Source of the DNA: Ciceribacter sp. T2.26MG-112.2
GTDB lineage: Bacteria; Pseudomonadota; Alphaproteobacteria; Rhizobiales; Rhizobiaceae
DNA: 64,000 bases
Assembly: GCF_900492205.1 (NCBI RefSeq)
Contig: NZ_UEYQ01000013.1
Location: forward strand, 30,511-94,510
Direction: 5' to 3'
Of the stretch, positions 44,040 to 52,816 are shown piece by piece; position 1 is the stretch's first letter, and each line of letters opens with the position of its first letter. The notes under the pieces were generated by a model. That model had not been told where the DNA came from. It saw nothing but the letters and a program-made list of their open reading frames with translations, and made no database searches. The position numbers and the translations under genes are program-made.

Positions 44040-45001
44040 TGAGCGCGCCCCTGCAGTTGCCCTGGTCATCTGATGCGCTCTTGAACAAGGCGAGGCTCTA
44101 TCTCCAGAAAATGGAATCATACAGCGTTGATGATTGGGAGCATGGTCTCTGGTCGACGCTTGCACTTGAGTTGTTGGCTCGTGCTGCGCTGGCATCTTTT
44201 TCCCCCGTCCTTCTGGCAGATCAGAAGAGTTGGCGAAACTTAACGTATGCACTCGGATTTGATGCGACAGCCAAGAGATTTTCACCAAGCTCAATCTCTA
44301 CTAGTGAGGTATTGGCCAGGCTCTCAGAGCTTTCGAGTGAAGTGACTTCGGAAATTGTGGGATTTTGTTCCCAACATATTGAGCGGCGAAACGGTGAGTT
44401 GCATACTGGCGAGCTCGTTTTCTTTCAATTAGGTACTTCGCAGTGGCTGCCAAATTTCTACTCGGCGATCGAGGTGTTTGGCAAAATATTACAGCAGGAC
44501 TTGTCAGAGTTGTGTCGAGACCCAGTAAGCGCGAAGGCCATGATTGATTCGCTGAAGGATCAAGCGGCTAAAGCAGTTCAAAGCGACATTAATGCTTATA
44601 GTAAGGTATGGCTTGATAAGAGCGCAGCCGAACGGGAGAAGGCAAGCGATCAGGCGGCAATATGGGCGACTAAGCATTCCGGCCATAGGGTTGATTGTCC
44701 AGCTTGCAAGTCTCCGGCTCTATTGCAAGGGGGGCCTAGCGGCTCAGTTTGGACGGTAATTGATCATGCGCAAGGCGAGGTAACGCAGCGGCAAACGATG
44801 TTGCCGACGTCGTTTGAGTGTATTGCATGTGGCCTGCGCATTTCGGGCCTTTCGCGGCTCTCCGCCTGTGGCTTAGGTGACGCTTTCATTAGTACATCAC
44901 AGTATACGGCTGCCGAATTCTTTGACCTTTATACAGAAGACGACCTCGAAGAAGCACGGCAGGAAGGGAAGCAGCAATGGGAACCGGATTTCAACGAGTA
45001 G
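44039..45001 (+). CDS. HEPN-like protein with C-terminal zinc ribbon
   Basis: A 320-residue protein unlike its neighbours in composition. Residues 35-150 look like a HEPN four-helix domain: first helix 'GLWSTLALELLARAALASF' and an 'RNGELH' motif (R117 to H122), the RX4-6H pattern of HEPN ribonucleases with the usual polar residue after Arg. A charged helical linker (160-210) leads to a zinc ribbon with 'DCPAC' (C220, C223) and 'ECIAC' (C261, C264). It is translationally coupled to the oxygenase gene and overlaps the following antitoxin-like gene by 25 bp. HEPN proteins are frequent in toxin and phage-defence systems; that role is inferred, not shown. Confidence 0.68.
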   Translation: MSAPLQLPWSSDALLNKARLYLQKMESYSVDDWEHGLWSTLALELLARAALASFSPVLLADQKSWRNLTYALGFDATAKRFSPSSISTSEVLARLSELSSEVTSEIVGFCSQHIERRNGELHTGELVFFQLGTSQWLPNFYSAIEVFGKILQQDLSELCRDPVSAKAMIDSLKDQAAKAVQSDINAYSKVWLDKSAAEREKASDQAAIWATKHSGHRVDCPACKSPALLQGGPSGSVWTVIDHAQGEVTQRQTMLPTSFECIACGLRISGLSRLSACGLGDAFISTSQYTAAEFFDLYTEDDLEEARQEGKQQWEPDFNE

Positions 45002-45285
45002 ATTTATTAGCTTTCGATGCGGCCGACTATCTCGGCAGTCCCGAAGCCCGCGCCGATTACATGGCCGCAGCGCTGGAGGAGGGGGATGCCTCCGAAATCC
45101 GCCGGGCGCTCAACACCGTTGCGCGGTCGCTCGGCATGACGGCCGTCGCCGAGGAGGCGGGGCTCGGGCGTGAGAGCCTCTACAAGGCGCTCGGCGACAA
45201 CGGCAATCCGGAATTCGTGACCGTGCTCAAGCTGATGAGAGCCATGGGGCTGAAGCTCTCGGCGCTGCCGATCGACGAGGGATAG
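44977..45285 (+). CDS. HigA-like addiction-module antidote, orphan
   Basis: A 102-residue helix-turn-helix protein of the small 'addiction module antidote' family: 'FDAADYLGSPEARADYMAAALEEGDASEIRRALNTVARSLGMTAVAEEAGLGRESLYKALGDNGNPEFVTVLKLMRAMGLKLSAL'. Its usual partner, a RelE/HigB-type toxin gene just upstream, is absent; instead the HEPN-like gene overlaps it by 25 bp. Composition changes from AT-rich to GC-rich at about codon 13, so the first residues (MGTGFQRVDLLA) appear to be supplied by the island. Confidence 0.8.
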   Translation: MGTGFQRVDLLAFDAADYLGSPEARADYMAAALEEGDASEIRRALNTVARSLGMTAVAEEAGLGRESLYKALGDNGNPEFVTVLKLMRAMGLKLSALPIDEG

Positions 45286-45298
45286 GCGCTTGCGGCGA

Positions 45299-45490
45299 AC
45301 CCTCTCCCCTTGTGGGAGAGGTTACAAAATCGAAGGCTTAGCCCGATCAGGGCTAAACTTCAGATTTTGTTGGTGAGGGGGGCGGTTCCGTGGATACGAC
45401 AGAACAGACCCCCTCACTTGCGATTTCTGATGTTTAGCCGTGGCTTGCGCCACGACTAATTCATCGAAATCGCTTTCTCCCCCACCAAAG
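45299..45490. repeat. Intergenic palindromic repeat remnants
   Basis: The 455-bp gap before the aldehyde dehydrogenase gene (45286-45740) contains no supported gene. It holds CCTCTCCCCTTGTGGGAGAGG (45301-45321), an ACAAAATC...GATTTTGT type dyad (about 45325-45371), a TTAGCC-related dyad and a CTCCCCCACCAAAGGGGAG hairpin (45477-45495). These resemble the mosaic repeat at 12835 and probably derive from the same repeat class. Confidence 0.55.
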
Positions 45491-45740
45491 GGGAGACGGG
45501 GCGTCGCGCGAGTGGTTCCTCTCCGTGGCCCTCATGCCGAGGTGTCGGACCGCGCCAGCCTCGAAGCACGAGGCCACCGGTCCACGACACGTCCGGATGC
45601 TTCGAGTCGCGCTCTCGCGGGCATTCCAGCCTGAGGGCGATCCCGGATCGACGGTGTTTAGTTCCCGCCTGCCATCTGTTCGCACTTGAACAATCTTCGG
45701 TCTCGGCTCATCTGTAGAGCGTCAGAACATCGGGAGGCGG

Positions 45741-47180
45741 ATGATGGATGGGAGTGTGAGCGATCGGCAGGCGGTTTCGCCGGAGGCGGTGATCGAGAGC
45801 GTGCTTTCGCGGCAGAGGGCGGCTTATCTCAAGGACATCAATCCGGACCTTGCGCTAAGGCGCGACCGGCTCGACCGGCTGGAGCGGTTGATCCTCGCCT
45901 GGCAGGATCGCCTTGCTCAGGCGATCTCGGAGGATTTCGGCAATCGCTCGCCGGTCGTCACCACGCTGGCCGACATCGTGCCGACGCGGGCGGCGATCCG
46001 CCATGCGCGGCGGCACCTGAAAAGCTGGATGCGGCCGCGCCGCGTGTCGCTCGCCTGGACCGGGCAACCGGGCGCGGCGCTGATTATCCGCCAGCCGCTC
46101 GGCGTCGTCGGTATCATCGCGCCGTGGAATTATCCGCTCAACCTGATGCTCTCGCCGCTGGTCGGCGCGCTTGCCGCCGGCAACCGGGCCATGCTGAAGC
46201 CGTCCGAGCTGACGCCGCGCTTTTCCGAGGTTCTGGATGCGGCGGTCAAGGAGTTTTTCGCCGAGGACGAGGTGGCGGTCATCACCGGCGGGCCGGAGGT
46301 CGCGGCTGCCTTCAGCGCGGCGCCGTTCGATCACCTGGTGTTCACCGGCTCGACCGCCGTCGGCCGCAAAGTGGCGGAAGCGGCGGCGCGGAACCTGACG
46401 CCGGTGACTCTCGAGCTTGGCGGCAAGTCGCCGGCGATCATCGATGCCTCCGCCGATCTGGACAGAGCCGTGCCGCGGCTGATCTGGGGCAAGCTGTTGA
46501 ATTCCGGCCAGACCTGCGTCGCGCCGGACTATGCGCTGGTGCCGCGCGACCGTGTGGAGGATTTCGTGGCGGCGGCCAAGGCGGCGGCGGAAAAACAATA
46601 TCCGAGGCTTGCCGACAATCCCGACTATACGTCGATCATCAGCGCGCGGCATTTCGACCGGCTCGCCGGCCTGATCGATGAGGCCCGGGCCAAGGGGGCG
46701 GAGGTGATCGAACTGCTGCCCGGCACCGATCCGGCCCGCCGCATCCTGGCGCCGGTCGTCGTCACCGGGGCCAACGACACGATGGCGCTGATGCACGAGG
46801 AAATCTTCGGGCCGATCCTGCCGGTCGTCCCCTATGACACGCTCGACGAGGCGCTGGCCTTCATCAACGCCCGCGACCGGCCGCTGGCGCTCTACTGGTT
46901 CGGCACCGACAAGGCCGCCGAGGGGCGGGTACTGAACGGGACGATTTCCGGCGGCGTGACGATCAACGACACGATCCTGCACCTGGCGCAGGACAACCTG
47001 CCGTTCGGCGGCGTCGGCGCGTCCGGCTATGGCGCTTATCACGGCGAGGCGGGTTTCGTGGCGATGAGCAAGGAAAAGCCGGTGCTGCGCCAGCCGCGGC
47101 TGTCAGCGGTGGCACTGCTCTATCCGCCCTATGGCAGGATAGCCGACATGCTGTTGAAGGTGTTGGCTAAATTTGGTTGA
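45741..47180 (+). CDS. Coniferyl-aldehyde-dehydrogenase-like ALDH (class 3 type)
   Basis: A 479-residue NAD(P)-dependent aldehyde dehydrogenase. 'GIIAPWNYPLNLMLSPLVGALAAGNRAMLKPSE', general-base Glu in 'TLELGGKSPAII', and nucleophile Cys in 'LLNSGQTCVAPDYALV' are intact. 'IRQPLGVVGIIAPWNYPL' and the short C-terminus point to the class 3/CALDH group that acts on long-chain or aromatic aldehydes. ATG triplets at 45741 and 45744 both follow GGGAGG; the second has the better spacing. It stands alone between repeat-rich gaps. Confidence 0.9.
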   Translation: MMDGSVSDRQAVSPEAVIESVLSRQRAAYLKDINPDLALRRDRLDRLERLILAWQDRLAQAISEDFGNRSPVVTTLADIVPTRAAIRHARRHLKSWMRPRRVSLAWTGQPGAALIIRQPLGVVGIIAPWNYPLNLMLSPLVGALAAGNRAMLKPSELTPRFSEVLDAAVKEFFAEDEVAVITGGPEVAAAFSAAPFDHLVFTGSTAVGRKVAEAAARNLTPVTLELGGKSPAIIDASADLDRAVPRLIWGKLLNSGQTCVAPDYALVPRDRVEDFVAAAKAAAEKQYPRLADNPDYTSIISARHFDRLAGLIDEARAKGAEVIELLPGTDPARRILAPVVVTGANDTMALMHEEIFGPILPVVPYDTLDEALAFINARDRPLALYWFGTDKAAEGRVLNGTISGGVTINDTILHLAQDNLPFGGVGASGYGAYHGEAGFVAMSKEKPVLRQPRLSAVALLYPPYGRIADMLLKVLAKFG

Positions 47181-47219
47181 GCCACGATGGTGGCCGAGAA
47201 GCGAACGCGACGGTGGCGG

Positions 47220-47413
47220 TCTCTTCTCCCCATCGGGGAGAAGGTGGCCCGGTAGGGCCGGATGAGGGGGAGCGAAGCTCAGGGCACAGCGCACGCGGCC
47301 CGAGCCAGCAGAGGGCCGCGCACGCGGCCGCTCAAGCCAGTGAAGGCCGGTGCACTTCGCCCCCTCATCGCCTCGTTTCACTCGGCACTTCTCCCCGCCG
47401 GGGAGAAGAGGGA
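47220..47413. repeat. Palindromic mosaic repeat, copy A
   Basis: Begins TCTTCTCCCCATCGGGGAGAAG, then GTGGCCCGGTAGGGCCGGATGAGGGGG, a variable centre, CCCCCTCATCGCCTCG, and ends CTTCTCCCCGCCGGGGAGAAG. Same architecture as copy B and as the copy split by the IS110 element at 3.5 kb. The centre is longer than in copy B. Confidence 0.8.
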
Positions 47414-47528
47414 GTGACCCGTTGGCGTTTTTCCGGTTAGGCTCGAAATTCGGCTGAGCCACGACGGTGACCTTGGCTGATGGGCGACCGCGACGGTGGT
47501 GGCGGAGACTGGCCCCGACGGTGGCGGC

Positions 47529-47661
47529 CTCTTCTCCCCAGCGGGGAGAAGGTGGCCCGGCAGGGCCGGATGAGGGGGAGCGAAGCTCACTTGAGTTTCG
47601 CGCACTCGGCCCCCTCATCGCCTCACTGCGTTCGGCACTTCTCCCCGCTGGGGAGAAGAGG
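47529..47661. repeat. Palindromic mosaic repeat, copy B
   Basis: CTTCTCCCCAGCGGGGAGAAG, GTGGCCCGGCAGGGCCGGATGAGGGGG, variable centre, CCCCCTCATCGCCTCACTGCG, CTTCTCCCCGCTGGGGAGAAG. Sequences just before copies A and B are also similar (TGAGCCACGA...GACGGTGG), so the pair looks like a tandem duplication that includes flanking DNA. It ends 8 bp before the stop codon of the minus-strand gene at 47669. The gap 47181-47668 holds no gene. Confidence 0.8.
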
Positions 47662-47668
47662 ACGTGCC

Positions 47669-48772
47669 TCAGCCTGCCTTGGCGAGCTTGGCCACTTGCG
47701 GGTCGTAGACGCGGCCAAAACGGTTGGCGAGGAAGTCTGGGAGGCTCACTTCTTCCTGGCGGACAAAGCCCTTTTGCGGCAGCTTGCCGTCGGCCAGCAG
47801 GTCGAGCACGGTGCAGATGCCGGCAGCGGTGGTGATCTGGATGGCGCTCATCAGCCGGCCGCCGACGACGCCGGCATAGACCTTGTTGGCGTAGGTTTCC
47901 TGCAGGAAACGACCGTCCTTGACGCCGCAGACGGTGACGAAGATGACGACGACGTCCTGCATGGTGGCCGGAAGCGCGTTTTCGAACAGGTCCTTCAGGA
48001 CATCGCGGCGGTTCTTCAGGTTGAAGTCGTTCAAGAGCGCCTTGACGATCGCCTGATGACCCGGATAGCGGATGGTGCGGTAGTTCATCGTGCGCACTTT
48101 GCCCTCCAGCGTCTTCGCCAGCGTGCCGAGGCCGCCGGACGTGTTGAAGGCTTCGTAGGTGACGCCGTCGAGCGAGAACTCCTCGCGCTCTTCCATGGCC
48201 GGGACATTGATCAGCTTGCCTTCGACGATCGCCTCGCAGGGCTCGATATATTCGTTGATCAGGCCGTCGGTCGACCAGGTCAGGTTGTAGTTCAGCGCGT
48301 TGGACGGATATTGCGGCAGCGCGCCGACGCGCATTCGCACGCTGTCGAGCGTGTCGAAATGCCGGGTCAGGTCATTGGCGACGATCGAGATGAAGCCGGG
48401 GGCCAGGCCGCACTGGGGGATGAAGGCGGTCCTGGCATTCTGCGCCAGCTGCTCGACCTTGCGGGTGGTGGCGACGTCTTCTGTCAGGTCGAGATAGTGG
48501 GTGCCGGTGCGGGCTGCACTTTCGGCGATCGCGCCGGTGAGATGAAAGGGGGCGGCCGAGAGAACGGCGAACTTGCCGGCCAGCACGGCGTCAAGGGCGC
48601 TCGCATCGGTGATGTCGACGACGGCCGTCGAAATCGCCGGATGGCGGTCGATGGCGGCAAGCTGCGCCTCACTGCGGTCTGCAACGGTGATCCTGTAGGC
48701 GCCGCTGTCGGCCAGCATGAGTGCAATGGCGCTGCCGATCTTGCCGCCGCCGATGATGACTACGTCTTTCAT
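47669..48772 (-). CDS. Saccharopine-dehydrogenase-like NAD(P) oxidoreductase
   Basis: A 367-residue protein with an N-terminal Rossmann motif 'DVVIIGGGKIGSAIALMLADSG' and the saccharopine dehydrogenase core ('VLSAAPFHLTGAIAESAARTGTHYLDLTED', 'FIPQCGLAPGFISIVANDL', 'STDGLINEYIEPCEAI'). It is divergent from an Lrp/AsnC regulator, which suggests a role in lysine or another amino-acid pathway. The start at 48772 has GAGGGG 9 nt upstream; an in-frame ATG lies three codons before it. Confidence 0.85.
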   Translation of the reverse strand: MKDVVIIGGGKIGSAIALMLADSGAYRITVADRSEAQLAAIDRHPAISTAVVDITDASALDAVLAGKFAVLSAAPFHLTGAIAESAARTGTHYLDLTEDVATTRKVEQLAQNARTAFIPQCGLAPGFISIVANDLTRHFDTLDSVRMRVGALPQYPSNALNYNLTWSTDGLINEYIEPCEAIVEGKLINVPAMEEREEFSLDGVTYEAFNTSGGLGTLAKTLEGKVRTMNYRTIRYPGHQAIVKALLNDFNLKNRRDVLKDLFENALPATMQDVVVIFVTVCGVKDGRFLQETYANKVYAGVVGGRLMSAIQITTAAGICTVLDLLADGKLPQKGFVRQEEVSLPDFLANRFGRVYDPQVAKLAKAG

Positions 48773-48889
48773 GGAAAACATCCCCTCTTGAATTTCGTCA
48801 GATTTCGAAAGGATGCCCACTGCTCCTTTCGATTCATAGCGACGATATGTTCGTTTCGTGGTATGTGTTTCGGCAGATCGACAAAGGAA

Positions 48890-49330
48890 TTGGACAAAGT
48901 GCAAATTACCGACAAGGATCGTGAGTTGCTGGCGCTGCTCGGCGAGAACGCCCGCATGCCGGTGGCGACGCTTGCGAGGCGACTCGGCCTGTCGCGCACC
49001 ACCGTGCAGGCGCGGCTGGAGCGGCTGGAGCGCGAAGGGGTGATTGCCGGCTATGGGGTCCGGCTGTCGGAGGCCTTTCAGAGCGGGCTGATCCGGGCGC
49101 ATGTGCTGATCACTATCGCGCCGAAGACATTGCCTGCGGTCAGCGTCGAACTGTCGGCGATCCGCGAGGTGACCACGCTGCATTCGGTCAATGGTAGCTT
49201 CGACCTGATCGCCATCGTCGCGGCCCCGTCGATCGCCGAACTCGACCGGTTGATCGACCATATCGGCGCGCTGTCCGGCGTCGAGCGCACGCTGTCTTCG
49301 ATCATCCTGTCGACGCGGATCGCACGCTAG
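48890..49330 (+). CDS. Lrp/AsnC-family transcriptional regulator
   Basis: A 146-residue protein with HTH ('ITDKDRELLALLGENARMPVATLARRLGLSRTTVQARLERL') and RAM domain ('RAHVLITIAPKTLPAVSVELSAIREVTTLHSVNGSFDLIAIVAAPS'). It is divergent from the saccharopine-dehydrogenase-like gene and is the obvious candidate to regulate it. The start is unclear: TTG 48890 gives the family-typical MDKVQITDKDRE, GTG 48899 has better ribosome-binding spacing (AAAGGA), and ATG 48863 is also in frame. Confidence 0.86.
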   Translation: MDKVQITDKDRELLALLGENARMPVATLARRLGLSRTTVQARLERLEREGVIAGYGVRLSEAFQSGLIRAHVLITIAPKTLPAVSVELSAIREVTTLHSVNGSFDLIAIVAAPSIAELDRLIDHIGALSGVERTLSSIILSTRIAR

Positions 49331-49351
49331 TCACGCCCGGATCGCGGCGCC

Positions 49352-50698
49352 TCAGGCGACGGCGAGTTCGGCCTTGGCGAGAGCCCGCTCCAGTGCCGCG
49401 ATGCAGTCCGGATCGTGGCTTGCGCCGGCGTTCTCCCAGAGGATGGCAAGCGCTTTCGCCACCGGCATGGCGGCGCGGTAAGGACGGTCGGCGGTGAGGG
49501 CATCGAAGACGTCGGCGGTCGAGACGATGCGGACGTCGAGCGCGAGATCGGGCGCGGTCAGGCCACGCGGATAGCCCTTGCCGTCGAGACGCTCGTGATG
49601 GGCACCGCCGATGCGGGCGAGTTCGGCAAAGGCGCCGATGCGCGACAGGATCAGCTCGGAATATTCGGCATGGCGCTTCATCGCCTGCCATTCCTCGCCC
49701 TCCAGCTTGCCCGGCTTGTCGAGCACGGCATTGGAGACGCCGAGCTTGCCGATGTCGTGCAGCAGTGCCGCGCGCTTGAGGCGGCGCCGGTCTGCCGGCG
49801 GCACGCCTATTTCTTCGGCGATCATGTCGGTAAACAGCGCCACGCGGTCACTGTGGCCGGACGTGTAGGGGCTCTTGGCATCGATGACGCGAGCAAAGCC
49901 CGCGGCGATGTCGTCGAGATAGTCCTCGTCGGCATAGATGACCTGTTGACCCGGTTCGCCCTGCAGCACCAGCCGCCCGATGTCGTCCGAATTCAGCTTT
50001 GTCCAGAAGGTCTCGTCGGCGGCGATGCGGGTGAAGGCTTCGACCATGGCGGGATCGAACCATGTGCCGGCGCGCTTGCGCACCTCGGCGATCGCCGCCT
50101 CCGGTCCGGCGCTCACCTGGAACACGTCGATGACCTGGGAAAGCAGGGCGATGCGGGCGAAGGGCGAAATGGCGGCTCCCTTCAGGCCGGAAGGTTGGCC
50201 GCCGCCGTCCCAATGCTCGTCGAGGTCGAGAATGCCGCGCGCCACGGCTTCGGAGAAGCGCATCTGGCGGGCGATTTCGGCGCCGCGCCGGCAGCGGGTC
50301 TGGATGAGGTCGGTGGCGATCGCGCCGCCGTTCCTGACGATGTGCATCAGGCTGCGAAACCGTTCGGCAAGCCCGGCCTGCATGCCGGTATGCGAGAGCA
50401 CGAACCTGAGGATCTGCGGCAGGGAGCCGTCGACGAGCTTGAAGTCCTGCTTGAAGGTCAGGTCGTCGGCCAGATAGAGTTCGCAAATGCGTGCGGCATT
50501 GCTGGAGCAGCCGAGGTCCTTGAGCAGCAAGGTATAATAGAGATCCTGCAAGGCATTGTCGGACAGGCCGAGCTCGCGGCCGATCGCCGTGCCGATCCAG
50601 CAGCAGCGGATGCAATGGCCGGGAGGCTGGCCCTCGGTCATGTCGAGTGCGCAGCTCAACGCCTCGATGATTTCCGCAAGTCTGATCCGTGTCGTCAT
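49352..50698 (-). CDS. HD-GYP domain phosphodiesterase
   Basis: A 448-residue cytoplasmic protein with two HD-type regions. The C-terminal one is a full HD-GYP domain: 'DAKSPYTSGHSDRVALFTDMIAEEIG', 'RAALLHDIGKLGVSNAVLDKPGKLEGEEWQAMKRHAEYSELIL', 'GAHHERLDGKGYPRGL' and 'ADVFDALTADRPYR'. HD-GYP proteins cleave cyclic-di-GMP. The N-terminal half is a degenerate HD region ('LDEHWDGGGQPSGLKG') without the full metal set, probably regulatory. Confidence 0.9.
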   Translation of the reverse strand: MTTRIRLAEIIEALSCALDMTEGQPPGHCIRCCWIGTAIGRELGLSDNALQDLYYTLLLKDLGCSSNAARICELYLADDLTFKQDFKLVDGSLPQILRFVLSHTGMQAGLAERFRSLMHIVRNGGAIATDLIQTRCRRGAEIARQMRFSEAVARGILDLDEHWDGGGQPSGLKGAAISPFARIALLSQVIDVFQVSAGPEAAIAEVRKRAGTWFDPAMVEAFTRIAADETFWTKLNSDDIGRLVLQGEPGQQVIYADEDYLDDIAAGFARVIDAKSPYTSGHSDRVALFTDMIAEEIGVPPADRRRLKRAALLHDIGKLGVSNAVLDKPGKLEGEEWQAMKRHAEYSELILSRIGAFAELARIGGAHHERLDGKGYPRGLTAPDLALDVRIVSTADVFDALTADRPYRAAMPVAKALAILWENAGASHDPDCIAALERALAKAELAVA

Positions 50699-50896
50699 GG
50701 CAGCCCCTGTGGCAAGGCACTATAAGGCGGCGGCGTTAACGCCGCGTATGCGCAAGGTATGCTCGACCCCGCCCGGGCAGGCAGCACTAACGCCCTGTTC
50801 ACCGGTTCCGTGCTTCCCCTTTTTCCCGCATTGTTTTACGACATGAGTCGCACTATGTGCGGGTGAGAGAAACGCGAACGCTTGAGGAATTGCCGA

Positions 50897-51478
50897 ATGA
50901 ACGAAGAAGACGACGACAAGAGCAAGGAACTGCCGCTCGGCAAGGAAACGGAAGCGAACCTCTTCAAGTCGCGTTCGATCTTCATCTATGGCGGGATCAC
51001 CCAGGAACTGGCGCAGAAGGTCTGCACCCAGCTGGTGGCGCTTGCCGCCGCCTCCGACGGCGACATCCGCGTCTATGTCAATTCGCCGGGCGGTCACGTC
51101 GAATCGGGTGACTCGATCCACGACATGATCAAGTTCATCAAGCCGAAGGTCATCATCATCGGCACGGGTTGGGTCGCTTCCGCCGGCGCGCTGATCTATG
51201 CATCGGTGCCGAAGGAACGTCGCCTCTGCCTGCCGAACACCCGCTTCCTGCTGCACCAACCCTCGGGCGGCACCCGCGGCATGGCCTCCGACATCGAGAT
51301 CCAGGCCCGCGAGATCATCAAGATGAACCAGCGCCTGATCAAGATCTTCGCCAAGGCAACCGGCCAGTCGGAAGAGAAGATCGCCAAGGATATCGACCGC
51401 GACTACTGGCTGTCGGCCGAGGAAGCCAAGGACTACGGCCTGGTCGGCAAGATCGTCGAGACGCAGTCGGAAGTCTGA
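50897..51478 (+). CDS. ClpP-family serine protease
   Basis: A 193-residue ClpP-fold protein. Catalytic residues appear intact: Ser95 in '[13 protein letters not shown]', His120 in '[24 protein letters not shown]', and an Asp in '[20 protein letters not shown]'. '[12 protein letters not shown]' is the substrate-binding strand. It differs from housekeeping ClpP in 'ASAG' instead of 'ASMG' and a more acidic N-terminus ([10 protein letters not shown]), so it is probably an accessory paralogue. GAGG 9 nt upstream supports the start. No Clp ATPase is adjacent. Confidence 0.87.
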   Translation: MNEEDDDKSKELPLGKETEANLFKSRSIFIYGGITQELAQKVCTQLVALAAASDGDIRVYVNSPGGHVESGDSIHDMIKFIKPKVIIIGTGWVASAGALIYASVPKERRLCLPNTRFLLHQPSGGTRGMASDIEIQAREIIKMNQRLIKIFAKATGQSEEKIAKDIDRDYWLSAEEAKDYGLVGKIVETQSEV

Positions 51479-51503
51479 ACTGCGGCACGAGACCGAGATT
51501 GAG

Positions 51504-51537
51504 AGCCCTCGCCGGTATTCGCCGGCGGGGGCTTTTT
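51504..51537 (+). terminator. Terminator of the ClpP-like gene
   Basis: AGCCCTCGCCGG (51504-51515) pairs with CCGGCGGGGGCT (51522-51533) with one mismatch near the base, followed by TTTT. Confidence 0.8.
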
Positions 51538-51661
51538 CGTGCGGCGACGTCAGCCGAGCCACCCCGCCTGCGTGGCAGGCGTCCGACCAAGGTCGAGCGC
51601 CATATCGTTTGACTCATTCCACCGGGCTAATAAGGTCGGGTGAGAATGGGAGTGGAAATCG

Positions 51662-52816
51662 ATGGGACGTTTCGCCGAGACTATCATGCAGCGCCTGTTT
51701 CTGGTCGCCTGTCTGCTGATTGCAGCCGCGGTTCCGGTCGGCGCACAGGAAACCGTGTTCCGCACCTACAAGGACAATTCGGGCTTTTCCTGCAACTTTC
51801 CCTCGGACTGGGACTTCCAGGAGGCCAAGAATGGCGACCGCGTGTTTTCGGGCTTAAGCGGCACGGCACGGGAGGCGACGATCATCGTGCAGGTGATCGA
51901 CCGGGAACAGACGGCGGAAAAGACCGCCAAGGCGCAGCTTGAGAGGCTGAAGGGGCAGTTGCTCGCCGCGCCGCAGGGGCGCATCCGCACCGAAGGGGCG
52001 GTTCCGACCGCCGGCCAGCAGGCGCCGTTCCTGATCGCCAGCTACCGAACCGCGGACACGGCGGGCAAGGAGCGCGACTACAACCACATCCAGATGGTGG
52101 TGACGGCGCCGCGCAATTTCCTGCTGATGTCCTATTCGGCGCCGGACGGCATCTTCGACGAATATCTCAAGGTGTTCGAGAACTGCACCGCGACCCTCGA
52201 AATCGCCGAACCGGCGGCCGGCAAACCGCAGGCGGAGGAAGAAAAGCCGCAGGCGCCGGAAGAGAAGCCGCAGGCCGAAACCGCCGCGCCCAAGCCAGAA
52301 AGCAAGGACGAGGAGACCGCCGACGCGCCGGATGTTTCGGATGACGAGGACACCATCGTCTGGCGGCGCAATTCCGACCGCGGCTTCTGGATCGCCGTGC
52401 CGCGCATCTGGTCGAGCGAGATCGACGCGTCTGAACCCTATTCACTCGACATGCGCCATCCGGACCGGGTGGAGGGCGTGATCGTCTGGGCGCTCGATCT
52501 CGACCAGGCAACCAAGTCCAAGGATTTCGCCGATGCCTGGGAGGAAAACCTGGCGGACAAGATCTTCTTCATGAACGAGCGGCTCGCCAAACCGGCGGGC
52601 GAACATCCGGGCGTCGGCCTGCCCAAGATGACGGTGGTGATGCGCCAATACCAGGGCGAGGTGAGCGGCGCGACCGTGCAGAGCATTGCCGCCTATGTCG
52701 TTTACAAGAAGCGCGGCTATACCGTCGTCGGCTATCACTTTCTCGGGGACGAGAAGGGGCGCAAGCGCGTTCACGACGCGGTGATGAGCTTCCGGCTGGC
52801 GGCGCCGGACAATTGA
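51662..52816 (+). CDS. Exported protein with two similar halves, function unknown
   Basis: A 384-residue protein with a signal peptide (IMQRLFLVACLLIAAAVPVGAQ). It has two domains of similar style separated by an acidic, repeat-like linker with 'EEKPQAPEEKPQAE' (about residues 180-215). The first domain begins 'KDNSGFSCNFPSDWDFQEA' and the second 'NSDRGFWIAVPRIWSSEID'; this 'F..P..W' opening is seen in PsbP/DcrB-like domains. Internal duplication is an inference from that pattern. The start could be 51662 or the ATG at 51686. Confidence 0.72.
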   Translation: MGRFAETIMQRLFLVACLLIAAAVPVGAQETVFRTYKDNSGFSCNFPSDWDFQEAKNGDRVFSGLSGTAREATIIVQVIDREQTAEKTAKAQLERLKGQLLAAPQGRIRTEGAVPTAGQQAPFLIASYRTADTAGKERDYNHIQMVVTAPRNFLLMSYSAPDGIFDEYLKVFENCTATLEIAEPAAGKPQAEEEKPQAPEEKPQAETAAPKPESKDEETADAPDVSDDEDTIVWRRNSDRGFWIAVPRIWSSEIDASEPYSLDMRHPDRVEGVIVWALDLDQATKSKDFADAWEENLADKIFFMNERLAKPAGEHPGVGLPKMTVVMRQYQGEVSGATVQSIAAYVVYKKRGYTVVGYHFLGDEKGRKRVHDAVMSFRLAAPDN

